From contig CAVOTD010000027.1 of NCBI GenBank assembly GCA_963698995.1, positions 186,001-250,000 on the forward strand: a stretch of DNA of 64,000 nucleotides, given 5' to 3'. This document shows positions 1 to 8,242 of this stretch, one piece after another (the stretch's first letter is position 1; each line of letters opens with the position of its first letter). Under the pieces are notes generated by a model, which saw nothing but the letters and a program-made list of their open reading frames with translations, did not search any database and was not told where the DNA came from. Both the position numbers and the translations under genes were made by a program. This DNA comes from AP-15 sp963698995. Its GTDB lineage: Bacteria > Pseudomonadota > Alphaproteobacteria > ATCC43930 > CGMCC-115725.

Positions 1-554
1 ATCACACGATGGCGCGCCCCGGCGGCTTTGGCGACGTGGAGGGCTTCGGCGGCAAGCTCCTCGGGCCCGAGGTCTCCGGCCGGCGTGTTGGCGAGATCGC
101 GCGCCAGAAACACCGCGCGGGCAAGCCGCTCGACGTGGCCGCGGGCGGCGCCGTTGGGCCAGGCGAGGGTGGCGGCTGGCCGGCTCTTGGCGCTGTAGCG
201 CCCAAAGACGTAGGTGGCGAGCGCCCAACCGAGAGCCAGGCGGGTCGGGTCCGTGCCTTCGGGCACCGTATCGAGCTGATAGCTTGCTTCCGGGAGCGTC
301 GCCGGCAGCCCGGCGAGCGCCCACATCGTGCCCTCGGCCTCGCCACCATCGCCAAGCCCGACGAGCACCCGGCCTAGCTTGCCGCTCTCCGCCGGCAGCA
401 ACGCACGCTTCCCGCTGTCGGCGGAAAAGTCCGTCGACCTCAGCCAGTTGCGCTCGCGCTCCGGCGCCTTATCGAGCCAAGCGGAGAACTGGCCCTTGGT
501 CAGAGCGGTGATCGGGACCGCGCCCTCGGTTTCATCGATCAGGGAGAAGGCCAT
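1..554 (-). CDS. Leucyl aminopeptidase family (M17) protein, N-terminal part, cut by window edge
   Basis: The reverse strand is open from an ATG at 554 to the left edge and encodes about 184 residues. Near the end of the visible part is DLANTPAGDLGPEEL, the conserved segment that links the N-terminal domain of M17 aminopeptidases to the catalytic domain. The metal-binding and active-site motifs lie outside the window, so activity cannot be judged. M17 enzymes are cytosolic, two-metal, hexameric peptidases that release N-terminal residues. The start (MAFSLIDETEG) is the first good ATG. Family assignment is fairly firm, substrate is not. Confidence 0.75.
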   Translation of the reverse strand, partial: MAFSLIDETEGAVPITALTKGQFSAWLDKAPERERNWLRSTDFSADSGKRALLPAESGKLGRVLVGLGDGGEAEGTMWALAGLPATLPEASYQLDTVPEGTDPTRLALGWALATYVFGRYSAKSRPAATLAWPNGAARGHVERLARAVFLARDLANTPAGDLGPEELAAEALHVAKAAGARHRV

Positions 555-726
555 TTGTGCGCTCGCGATTTTGGTGACCGGCTGGCAGAATGCCGACTCG
601 CCGCGGGTTTGCAAAGAGGGGCAGGCAACGGACCCTGTCGCGGTCTCAGGGATACAAGACCGGATTGAGCCGTATAAGTAAGATGGGCGGCCGTTATGGT
701 CGTGGTCAAATATGGGAGGTGAACCG

Positions 727-1017
727 ATGTCTACCCTCTCAAGCAATCCCTGGGTCAGGCATCTTGCCCTTGCTTTGGTTGCCGTGCTGAGCATTGGTGC
801 TGTGACAGCTCCATCAGCACCCGCGCAGGCCCGAGTCTTTGTCAGCTTCGGGATCAGGGCTCCCGTCGGGTGGGGCTATTATCCACCATCTCCCTATTAC
901 GGGTATTACGGTTATCCATACTACTCGGCCTATTACGGGTACCCTGGGTTCTTCGTGGGCCGCGGCTTTGGCCCTTATTACCGCTGGCACCGCTGGCACC
1001 ATCCCTACTGGCGATAA
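727..1017 (+). CDS. Small secreted Tyr/Gly/Pro-rich protein
   Basis: A 96-residue protein with a clear Sec signal peptide (hydrophobic run around residues 10-30, ending near APAQA) followed by a short mature part dominated by Tyr, Gly, Pro and, at the end, Trp-His-Arg. There are repeated YYGY-type blocks between residues about 55 and 75. The start at 727 is preferred over 712 because GGGAGGTG at 714-721 is well placed for it. No catalytic motif is visible. Proteins of this look are common, poorly characterised envelope or surface proteins; no function is assigned. Confidence 0.6.
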   Translation: MSTLSSNPWVRHLALALVAVLSIGAVTAPSAPAQARVFVSFGIRAPVGWGYYPPSPYYGYYGYPYYSAYYGYPGFFVGRGFGPYYRWHRWHHPYWR

Positions 1018-1050
1018 TAGCGGCCGGGTCGGGTCGAAGGGCCGGCGGTG

Positions 1051-1854
1051 CTATACCGAGCAACGCTCTGGCGCTACGCACAGATGGTCGAACCGTATCA
1101 CCAGCGGCATGAAGAAGACGGGGACCGTGATCGATAAGGGCATCATTCTCGCATCGTCGGTCACGATCAGCTCGACTTTGCGGGGCGCATCGTCGGGGTC
1201 GCCGTCCTCGCTGGTTTCGCCCTTGAACCCGGCGATCGGGCGCAGCACGAGCTCGGCCCGGCGGGTGCCGTCGGACGCGCTTTTGTCGGTCAGGATTCGT
1301 CCGGCGATGTCGAAGCGTCGCGCGCCGTCATAGACCGGGATCGTAAACGAGTGGTCATTGTTCGGCGCCCGGAGCACCTGGCGGATGCGTTCGAGAGCCG
1401 ATAGCGGATCGACCGCATTCTTGCGGAAATTCTCGGCGAGCGGGGGCCTGCGACTGGTGTCGTCCGGACCGCGCTCGGCAATGGCGCCGCCGGTGCGGCC
1501 GATGAATTGCATGCTGACCCGGCGGTTGTGCCGCTTGCGCAAATCATAAACCGCCAGGTAGCGCGACGGCTCGGCCGGCAGGTCTACGGCGAGATGTCCC
1601 TCGGCTGATGCGGTCGCATGAAATCGCGTGAAAAGGTGCGGCAGGCCCTCTGTATCGATGGCGATCTCGTCATGATAGCCGGGACCGCCATCGCGCAACT
1701 CTAAGCGAATCCGCGCGGCGGGCAAGCCAGCCCAATAAGCGGTGTAGAAGGCGACGATCGGCTCGGCGGCCGCTCCGACTGCGCTTGTGGTCAGCGTCGC
1801 GAGCGCCATGCCGATGGCGCAGCCGAGCCGCCGCCAAGTTTGCCGACGCGTCAC
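1051..1854 (-). CDS. DUF3108 family exported protein
   Basis: About 267 residues beginning with a GTG at 1854, four bases after the stop of the upstream small gene, which suggests translational coupling. An ATG at 1935 is also in frame but would overlap that gene by 77 bases. The N-terminus carries Arg residues and a hydrophobic segment ending TSAVGAAAEP, a plausible signal peptide. The mature part has the DUF3108 beta-rich pattern (FYTAYWAGLPAARIRLEL at its beginning). DUF3108 proteins are periplasmic or lipoprotein-like with unknown function. The family call is by pattern and moderately firm. Confidence 0.65.
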   Translation of the reverse strand: MTRRQTWRRLGCAIGMALATLTTSAVGAAAEPIVAFYTAYWAGLPAARIRLELRDGGPGYHDEIAIDTEGLPHLFTRFHATASAEGHLAVDLPAEPSRYLAVYDLRKRHNRRVSMQFIGRTGGAIAERGPDDTSRRPPLAENFRKNAVDPLSALERIRQVLRAPNNDHSFTIPVYDGARRFDIAGRILTDKSASDGTRRAELVLRPIAGFKGETSEDGDPDDAPRKVELIVTDDARMMPLSITVPVFFMPLVIRFDHLCVAPERCSV

Positions 1855-1858
1855 AGAA

Positions 1859-2086
1859 TCAGACCGGAAAATAATTCCAACTTGCTCCGTTCCAGACGAT
1901 TTTCTCGCCGCCAGGGAACAGCAGCTCGATGGCACCCGACGGCGAACGGGTGCGCTTGACCTTGCCGGCCGCGCCCAGCTCCTCGGCCTCCCAACGGTCG
2001 GTCAGCGCGAGCCCGATTCGGCCGGGACTCAGTCCGTCCTTTTGCAGCGCAATCGCGTCATCGAGAAGCTCGCGCACGATACTCAT
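1859..2086 (-). CDS. Small conserved-looking protein of unknown function
   Basis: A 75-residue protein, MSIVRELLDDAIALQKDG at its start, with an amphipathic N-terminal helix and a C-terminal beta-rich part ending WNYFPV. No signal peptide or known motif. It sits directly upstream of the DUF3108 gene with a 4-base gap to that gene's GTG start and 24 bases downstream of the dioxygenase-like gene, so it is probably part of the same reverse-strand operon. No function can be assigned. Confidence 0.55.
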   Translation of the reverse strand: MSIVRELLDDAIALQKDGLSPGRIGLALTDRWEAEELGAAGKVKRTRSPSGAIELLFPGGEKIVWNGASWNYFPV

Positions 2087-2110
2087 ATCGTCATCCCCGC
2101 CGCAGTGGTG

Positions 2111-3310
2111 CTAATGAACGAGCTCGGTAACGGTGCCGTCCGAAAGCCGGCCCTGCGCCCGGTACTGCCCGATTTTTTCGAGCAGCGGAGCATCCGACAC
2201 GGTGTAGAGGACGGCATCGGTTTTACCCCTGTTGACATGGCGGCGCCACGAAAACCCAGGCACGACAAAGATGTCGTTAGTCTGCCAGTCGAGGCATTCC
2301 TCGGCGATCTCGGTGATCGCATCTCCTTCGATCGCGACGTAGAGCGTGCTCGCGGTCTCTCTTTTGAATTGCGTCGCCTCACCCGGGCGGAGCAGCTGGG
2401 CGCCGTAGTCTAAGGTCGGAAATAGCGAGGCCCCGGTTGCCGGGTTGACGAATTTGAGGGCAATGGCCTCGTGGGGATCGCCCGGCTCGCGCCGCAGCCC
2501 CTCCAGCGCTTCGCGGATTTCGGCGCCGCGATAGTGAAACATCGGGGTCGTCCCGCGTCCGAACCCGCGTTGGTGCGGCAGAAAGCGCGGAACCAGGCCG
2601 CCCCGGCCGTAGAGGTTCTGCGAATACGAGGGTGCCCGGGTCACCGGCTGGGCCCGCGAGTTGCCCTGGTTTTCGCCCGGAAAGGCCTCGTCGAGCCAGA
2701 CGCAATCGAGGAACTCCATCAGCGGGAAATCGAGGACGTCGATCCACATCACTGGCTCCCCGCCGTCATTGCCATGGTCGTGCCAGGTGCCATTGGGGGT
2801 CAGGATCAGATCGCCGCGCGCCGCCTCGCAGCGCTCCCCGTCGATTGTGGTGTAGCCGCCCTTGTCCGACAGAATCGTCCGGCTGGCATTCGGGGTGTGG
2901 ATGTGCACCGGGGCGACATCGCCGGGATTATAGATCGACACCGCGCAGCGCATCGTGCTGGTAACCTGCAGGCGCCCGCCGAGCCCCGGATTGGTCAATA
3001 AAAACTGCTGCCGTTCGGCGAATTCGATCGGCGACACATCGGCGCCGCGGGCGATCTCAGCGATGCGTTCGAGATAAGGCGCGATCTCCGCCCAACGCCA
3101 GCGATGGGCGACCGGTTTCAACTGCGCAGCGCCGACCCGGCCGGCGGCAACTCGGCCATGCGCTTCGAGCCCGGTTTCGCGGAACCATGGGCGCTGCGCC
3201 GGCGCGTTGGCCTGGGTGCGCAGCCAGATGTGAAGCTTGCCGGCGTCAGCATTCAGCTGCTCCATTACTTCTCTAGCTCGGACGGACGGTGCCAAGTTCG
3301 CTGCAGCCAT
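2111..3310 (-). CDS. Cupin ring-cleavage dioxygenase, gentisate 1,2-dioxygenase-like
   Basis: A 399-residue bicupin. The first cupin domain contains PVHIHTPNAS, which aligns with the metal-binding H-x-H of gentisate, salicylate and 1-hydroxy-2-naphthoate dioxygenases, and GDLILTPNGTWHDHGN, the typical second metal-His motif. The C-terminal half repeats a cupin fold (ASTLYVAIEGDAIT...WRRHVNRG). Family enzymes use Fe(II) and O2 to open hydroxylated aromatic rings in the cytosol. The HIHTPNAS variant differs from the common HRHTQSA, so the exact substrate may not be gentisate. It is followed by two small reverse-strand genes and preceded by an uncharacterised 250-residue gene. Confidence 0.75.
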   Translation of the reverse strand: MAAANLAPSVRAREVMEQLNADAGKLHIWLRTQANAPAQRPWFRETGLEAHGRVAAGRVGAAQLKPVAHRWRWAEIAPYLERIAEIARGADVSPIEFAERQQFLLTNPGLGGRLQVTSTMRCAVSIYNPGDVAPVHIHTPNASRTILSDKGGYTTIDGERCEAARGDLILTPNGTWHDHGNDGGEPVMWIDVLDFPLMEFLDCVWLDEAFPGENQGNSRAQPVTRAPSYSQNLYGRGGLVPRFLPHQRGFGRGTTPMFHYRGAEIREALEGLRREPGDPHEAIALKFVNPATGASLFPTLDYGAQLLRPGEATQFKRETASTLYVAIEGDAITEIAEECLDWQTNDIFVVPGFSWRRHVNRGKTDAVLYTVSDAPLLEKIGQYRAQGRLSDGTVTELVH

Positions 3311-3327
3311 GATGAGTCCCTCCCGCG

Positions 3328-4080
3328 CTACGACAGTTCGGCGGCCCGCGCGAACAGTTGCAAATCGGCGACGAGGCTTTCGTCGCGCTCGATGCCGTAT
3401 TCGCTGCGGCCGGCCGCTGTCTTCTCCAGAACCATCAGAACCGCCGGGTCGCCGGTCTCGAAGACCCGCAGATTGCGGCCGTCAAAGTCGAGTTCCGCAA
3501 GCTTAGCTTTGATCGACGCCGCCGCCTGCCGGTCGCACACGTCGATCAGCTCGACCAATCCCTCGACCGTGACCCCTGCCGCTTCGATCTCCGCGTGTAG
3601 CGCCTGGGCCGCGGCGGCCTTTGCCTGCTGCTCGGCACTTAGTGCCATCGCCCGTTCGTCGGCGCGACGACGGTACTCGGCGTAATGCGGCTCGATCCTC
3701 TGCAGGAAGGTCGGTGTCGGCAAATCGCGGGTGTCGATCCAGCTCTTGGCCTTTGTCCAAGTGGCGGCGAGCCAGCCACGGACCCCAGGGTTGCGGATCT
3801 CCTTCAGTCGGTCGGAGCGGATTGCCGCAGCCCATCGGATCTGCGTCGGAGCGCCGGTCAAGACCGACCAGCCCGGCTCCTCTAGCGGCTCAGCGGCTGC
3901 CACATCGGGCTTGACCGCGGCGGATTGTCCCTTCGCATGCCGCTTTCGCACCTGCTCGAACTGACGGCGGTATTCCTCCTCCCACTCGTCGCTATCCTGG
4001 TCCGGGACAAAGCCATTCCTGTCCCAAAAGGCGCGGGTGGTCGCCTCGATCGCTTCCTCGCGTACCGCCTTCAAATCCAT
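3328..4080 (-). CDS. Hypothetical protein (250 aa), upstream of the dioxygenase
   Basis: A soluble, charged 250-residue protein without signal peptide. The N-terminal third is rich in acidic and basic residues (RREY/EEEYRRQFEQVRKRH pattern) and the middle is Ala/Glu-rich with a likely helical segment around residues 130-170. I do not recognise the family. It ends 17 bases before the ATG of the dioxygenase gene on the same strand, so the two are probably co-transcribed, and it could be an accessory to the ring-cleavage pathway. That link rests only on position. Confidence 0.55.
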   Translation of the reverse strand: MDLKAVREEAIEATTRAFWDRNGFVPDQDSDEWEEEYRRQFEQVRKRHAKGQSAAVKPDVAAAEPLEEPGWSVLTGAPTQIRWAAAIRSDRLKEIRNPGVRGWLAATWTKAKSWIDTRDLPTPTFLQRIEPHYAEYRRRADERAMALSAEQQAKAAAAQALHAEIEAAGVTVEGLVELIDVCDRQAAASIKAKLAELDFDGRNLRVFETGDPAVLMVLEKTAAGRSEYGIERDESLVADLQLFARAAELS

Positions 4081-4293
4081 GGGCTCCGCCTCAGTTTGCT
4101 CGACTTTTGAACTTTACCGTCTGTGCTCCGTCGAACCAGGACCCGCCCGCACATCCCCGCCATCGCGCCGGCATGCGCCACCGCTGCGCAGGATGTTATC
4201 ATGATCCGCCTCAGAGAAGAAAAAGGGTCGGCGACGGCGGCGCGCATGGGTGAGAAGAGCCGATCAATAGCACCAGCGCGAAACGTTTTGAAT

Positions 4294-4896
4294 TTAGAGC
4301 AGCGCCCATTGCGATGTGTGCGTTTCGCCGAACAGGCGCTGCCGGAATCCTGCCGGCGTACGTGCGACGGGTTGAATTTCGACCGAGTCGACGATCGTAT
4401 AATACGCATAGTACAAGAGGCCGAGACCGATAAAGACTAAAAATGCCTGGAACAGGCGCGTCAAGCTAATCGGGATGAGATTAGATTTTCTAAATACATC
4501 TAACAATAGGATTTGGAGCTGGATCTGACCGAGCGCACCCCACAATGTGATTGTGCTAGCGACTATAAACATAAAGGCACGGCCTTGCGCGATAATTTCG
4601 GTGCCAGAAACCCGAAGCCGCCGCGAGAAATTGTAGACGAGCGGAGCCAGAGCGGGAAGGAGTAAAAATACAAAATTTAATACTGTATAGGTAAGTTTAT
4701 CGGCATTCTGTAACAAGGCGAGCGGAAAAAGGTTAATGACGCCACTAAATATAGTTATATTACTGGCCCAGCTCTTTGTAAAATCCCAATTAGGTAATCC
4801 CATAAGGACAAAAAGCTGGTGACGGACAGCGACGGTTGCAAAAAAACCGATAAATAGAGAGGCGAAAAACGATATCCAAAATTCCGGATGAGCCAT
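4294..4896 (-). CDS. Multipass membrane protein of unknown function, AT-rich
   Basis: A 200-residue protein with five or six hydrophobic segments (for example residues 8-25, 50-65, 72-95, 108-125, 145-170). The coding sequence is clearly less GC-rich than its neighbours and uses many A/T-ending codons, which suggests foreign origin. The stretch between the last helix and the C-terminus is polar. No transporter or enzyme motif is visible. The next stretch (4897-6000) contains only gene fragments, so this looks like an acquired island edge. Function unknown. Confidence 0.5.
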   Translation of the reverse strand: MAHPEFWISFFASLFIGFFATVAVRHQLFVLMGLPNWDFTKSWASNITIFSGVINLFPLALLQNADKLTYTVLNFVFLLLPALAPLVYNFSRRLRVSGTEIIAQGRAFMFIVASTITLWGALGQIQLQILLLDVFRKSNLIPISLTRLFQAFLVFIGLGLLYYAYYTIVDSVEIQPVARTPAGFRQRLFGETHTSQWALL

Positions 4897-5279
4897 TGGC
4901 GGTTACCAAGTTGCTGTGGTTGCATAAGTATAAAGGCGGGTGAGCGCCCGCGGCGCCGACCGGTTCCCCCGCTCCAGGATGTCGATGGCCACCCCGGGGG
5001 ACCGGATGTCACGCTCTGACACCAACGGGAGAGCCTTGGCGACGGAGAGCCGAATTCGCGGAGCCGATCGGGCGCGGCTTAGCCAGACGGCTTCGGCTCG
5101 GTGGCGACGGAGTTCCGTGGAGCGCACCTCGTTGCGACGGCGGCGACACTGAATAGATGCTGCCGCTTGCGGTCGTAACCGACCAGCCCGGCAGACCTCC
5201 CACATGACGGGCTGACGCCAGATTGGCCGCCGGCGCCCTTACCATACCAGGTCAATGGTAAGGATGAGCGTATTGCCGA
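4897..5279. other. Gene-poor stretch with no recognisable coding sequence
   Basis: I found no open frame here with a recognisable protein pattern, no RNA gene and no convincing promoter. Short open frames exist on both strands but are Arg/Ser-rich shadow translations. The stretch borders gene remnants on its right side and may itself be degenerate. Confidence 0.4.
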
Positions 5280-5424
5280 TCATTTCAGATAGCGGTCCCA
5301 TATCGTGAAGATCTTGCTCCAGGTTTCTTCGGCGGCGAGCGTCTCGCAGACGGCCCGCTCGGGGCAGCAGGAGCCGTGGTGGGTGCCGGGGAACACCTTG
5401 AGCTCGTATTCGGACATCCGCTCT
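5280..5424 (-). pseudogene. C-terminal fragment of a dienelactone hydrolase family protein
   Basis: Reverse-strand translation ending at a TGA (5282-5280) gives a 47-residue tail with FPGTHHGSCCPERA, the segment that carries the catalytic His of dienelactone hydrolases, followed by the usual final helix ending WDRYLK. The nucleophile Cys and acidic residue, which lie earlier in the protein, are absent. The fragment abuts the truncated end of a PIN-domain gene, so a deletion or recombination joined the two. Not functional by itself. Confidence 0.6.
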
Positions 5425-5746
5425 AGTGTCGGACCGCCCGGTGCCACAGGTAAGCGGCGTCATAGCTGCTCAGGCCAAACGACTCGGCCAATTGAGGGCT
5501 ACCGGCGTGATCGATCTGGGCGGCTTCGATCGACATTCGATCGTACATCGCGAATGCAGCCAAGAGCGCGGCGCGTTGCTCCGGGTTGCCGCGCAGCTTC
5601 TTTAGGCAAACGCAACAATCTCAAACCCGAGCAGCGCCGGGACAACGAGACTACCCCCTTTCAGTCGGACCGCAATGGCCTCCGCCTCCCGGCTCGCCGA
5701 ACAGCAAAGCTGCCAAGGCGAAGGCGTCGACGACTTTATCGGCCAT
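5423..5746 (-). pseudogene. Broken PIN-domain (VapC/FitB-like) toxin
   Basis: Reading the reverse strand with two frame changes (near 5690-5700 and near 5610) gives a PIN-like protein starting MADKVVDAFALAALLF (first catalytic Asp in VVDA), continuing VVPALLGFEIVAFA (conserved Glu) and ending SSYDAAYLW (third conserved acidic site). The C-terminal beta-strand that normally follows YDAAYL is missing and a stop follows at 5425-5423. PIN toxins are Mg-dependent ribonucleases. The gene lies 25 bases downstream of a matching antitoxin remnant. It is inactive as read. Confidence 0.65.
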
Positions 5747-5771
5747 CCCGATTGGCCCGGATGATCGTTGC

Positions 5772-5971
5772 TCATTCGGCAGGAGTTTGGAGACCAAGCC
5801 GCCGCACTTCTGCCAGCATCTCTTTCGGCGTAAGCCGGCGAGGCGTCTGTGCGGCCTCCTCGATGATCGCCAGCAACTCCCCCTGCAACGAGCGGTGATG
5901 CCTTGCGGCGCGTTCTTTCAGGCTGACGACGACGTCGTCGGGGCATTCTTGATCGACAAGTTCACGGGCAT
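5772..5971 (-). pseudogene. Broken FitA-like ribbon-helix-helix antitoxin
   Basis: An ATG at 5971 opens MPVNLSIKNAP, the beta-strand of FitA/Arc-type antitoxins. After a one-base loss near 5938 the frame continues VVVSLKERAARHHRSLQGE and ends RRLGLQTPAE at 5772, about 66 residues in all, the normal size. The pattern LKxRAxxxxRSLQGEL is typical of FitA-like antitoxins, which repress their own operon and neutralise a PIN toxin through the C-terminus. Its partner toxin follows immediately. Frameshifted as read. Confidence 0.65.
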
Positions 5972-6032
5972 GATCGGCTCCAAATCGGCTCCAATCTGGA
6001 GGCGTATGGCGCTTGCCCGAGCATGCTGCAAC

Positions 6033-6801
6033 TCAGCGGCCGCCAAATACCGGGGTGCGCTTTTCGGTCCATGCCCTGACGCCTTCCGCATGGTCCGCCG
6101 ACGCCGAGCATAGAGCGCGGACGGCATCGAGCGCGTCGCGGTCGAGCGCACCGGCCGCGGTCTCGTTGATCGCGCGCTTCAGACCGGCGACCGCGAGCGG
6201 CGCATTGGCGGCAAGCATTGCGGCGAGGGCTTCGGCCCGGGCCATCAAATCCTCGGCCGCGACGACTTCATCGAGATAGCCGATGCGCAGCATCTCGGCG
6301 GCGTCGATCGGCTCGGCGGTCATGAACAGCTTTTTTGCCGCGGCGACGCCGAGCCGGGTCACATAACGGCGGATGCCGCTTTCGTAATAGACGATGCCGA
6401 GCCGGGCAGCCGGCATCGACAGGCGCATCCCTGCGATTCCGATGCGAAAATCGCAGGCGAGCGCCAGATCGGTTGCTCCGCCGTAGACACTGCCGTTCAG
6501 CGCGGCAATGGTCGGCACGCGCAATGCCTCGAGCGGATCGACGGTACGCTCGAAGGCATCGCGGGTCCTCGTCTTCGCCGGCCTCGCCGGCCAGCCGGTC
6601 GGCGAGCGCGCCAAGGTGGAAACCCGAGCTGAAGCTCTTGCCGGTGCCGGTCAGCACCAGCACGCGGATCGATAGATCCGCATCAATGCGCGCGAAGATC
6701 TCCTGCAACGCGGCCAGATCGATCGGTTCGAGCCGATTGTGCTCGCGCGGACGGTTGAGCCGCACGATGGCGCGGCCATCGGCAATGGTGAGGATCGGCA
6801 C
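6033..6801 (-). CDS. Enoyl-CoA hydratase/isomerase family protein (one frameshift)
   Basis: About 255 residues in two frames. The first part (start MPILTIADGRAIVRLNRP at 6801) has GTGKSFSSGFHLGAL, the first oxyanion-hole segment of crotonases; the second part, after a one-base shift near 6570, has ALNGSVYGGATDLALACDF, the second oxyanion-hole segment, and the C-terminal helices. The protein is the usual length for CoA-dependent hydratases or isomerases. The normal catalytic Glu positions are not clearly kept in the second motif, so the exact reaction is open. A single lesion suggests a sequencing error or recent inactivation. Confidence 0.7.
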
Positions 6802-6944
6802 GGTCGATGGCAGGCGGCCTGCGGGTAGTCGGGCACGCAGTATCTCCTTATGAATTTAAAATGGGACCCTAGCAGAGCTGGGGAGGCGCGCAAAACCGCT
6901 CCCGTATTGACCGACGCAGCGATATCCTGGTTCTCTCCGCCGTC

Positions 6945-7427
6945 ATGAAAAACCCGATCCAGTACGCCGCACTATTGTCGATCGCGGTCACCTTCCCGGC
7001 CTTGGCGCAAACGGCGATAACGCCGGGGAGCGTTACGCGCGGCGGCGCCGTCACCCTTGGCACCGGAGCACCTACCTCGACGGTGTCTCCCAACCCCTAT
7101 GCCAACGCTTCGGCGACGGCTAATCCGACGTCAACTCCCGCGGCGACCGGTGCCGCGGGCGCTGCGGCCTCGGGGACCGGGGCCTTGGGGAATGGGGCGA
7201 CAGGAGGCGCCGTATCCACTGGCGGAACGGGCAGCAGCACCCGGTCAGGCGGGCTTGGTAACACCGCACGCTCGGCGGCGTCGTCGCCAGCAGGGAGGGG
7301 CGGGTCTTCCGGGAGCGCGACGGCGGCACCCTCCAGCAGCGCCCCGGCGTGGCTGCTGTGCCCGCCGACCGGCGCGCTGGGTCTGCAGCCCTTCGTAACC
7401 GGGACCGATCTCTCCTGCGCGCCTTGA
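6945..7427 (+). CDS. Secreted Ala/Gly/Ser/Thr-rich low-complexity protein
   Basis: A 160-residue protein with a signal peptide (MKNPIQYAALLSIAV..., cleavage likely after PALAQ near residue 22). Most of the mature part is a low-complexity Ala-Gly-Ser-Thr sequence (residues about 60-140), and the last 25 residues contain two Cys (WLLCPPTG and the final CAP) that could pair. No domain recognised. It is divergent from the enoyl-CoA hydratase gene and convergent with the yqgE gene. Function unknown; it could be an envelope or surface protein. Confidence 0.5.
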   Translation: MKNPIQYAALLSIAVTFPALAQTAITPGSVTRGGAVTLGTGAPTSTVSPNPYANASATANPTSTPAATGAAGAAASGTGALGNGATGGAVSTGGTGSSTRSGGLGNTARSAASSPAGRGGSSGSATAAPSSSAPAWLLCPPTGALGLQPFVTGTDLSCAP

Positions 7428-7454
7428 CGGCGATCCGAAGGGAGGGTCAGCGCT

Positions 7455-8081
7455 CTACAGTTCGCGGGTCCGCCTTGCCATCGCATCGTCCCACAGCTTG
7501 TCGCGATCGTCATCGAAGATCAGCTTCGGCTCCTCGGGGGTGGTGAACCAATTGTTGTGCGCCAGTTCGCCCTCGAGCTGGCCGGGTCCCCAGCCGGCAT
7601 AGCCGAGGGCAAAGAGGCTCTTTCCCGGGCCCTTGTTATGGCCGATGTCGCGCAGGATCTCGCGGCTTGCCGTCATCGCCACGCGGCCATCGACGTCGAC
7701 AGTCTCCGCTCGGCGGTACTCGGCGCTGTGGATCACAAAGCCAAGCTCCGGCTGGACCGGACCGCCGGCGAAGACGCGTACCGTGCCGGCGATGTCGGGA
7801 TCGGTGTCGCCGGTCGCTTCCAGCAGGGTTGCGATTTGGCGTTCGCCGACCGGCCGGTTGATGACGATGCCGAAGGCGCCGTCCTCGTCGTGCCGCACCA
7901 TCAGGATCACGGTATGCGCAAAACGCGGATCGCCGATCGTCGACGCCGCGACCAGCAGCTGCCCGGCGAGCGAATTTGCGTCGGAATGGTCGGACGGCGC
8001 GGCGCCGAGAACGATCGCCGCGGTGAACAGCGCGATCAGGGCGGAAATCGCGCGGCGGATGGGGATCCGGGGAAGATACAT
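7455..8081 (-). CDS. YqgE/AlgH family protein with an N-terminal export signal
   Basis: 208 residues. After the leader, residues 38-200 follow the YqgE/AlgH (UPF0301) pattern: LAGQLLVAASTIGDPRFAHTV near the domain start, DEDGAFGIVINRPVG, and near the end LFALGYAGWGPGQLEGEL. The fold is usually cytosolic, but here the first about 28 residues (Arg-rich then ALIALFTAAIVLGAAP) look like a signal peptide or membrane anchor. That places the domain in the periplasm, an uncommon arrangement. Family members are poorly understood and sometimes linked to transcription control. Confidence 0.8.
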   Translation of the reverse strand: MYLPRIPIRRAISALIALFTAAIVLGAAPSDHSDANSLAGQLLVAASTIGDPRFAHTVILMVRHDEDGAFGIVINRPVGERQIATLLEATGDTDPDIAGTVRVFAGGPVQPELGFVIHSAEYRRAETVDVDGRVAMTASREILRDIGHNKGPGKSLFALGYAGWGPGQLEGELAHNNWFTTPEEPKLIFDDDRDKLWDDAMARRTREL

Positions 8082-8242
8082 GCCGTTACTCGAAGAACGT
8101 CGGCGCGTTCCGCCGGCAAGGAATTCTACATCGCCGGTCGCCGGTCCGGAAGGATGGTTGGGGGAGAGCCGCCTGTCGGCCGCTTGAGGACTGCTTCTGC
8201 GGTGTTAAGATCGGCGGCGACGCAAGACGGGATGTGCGGCCG

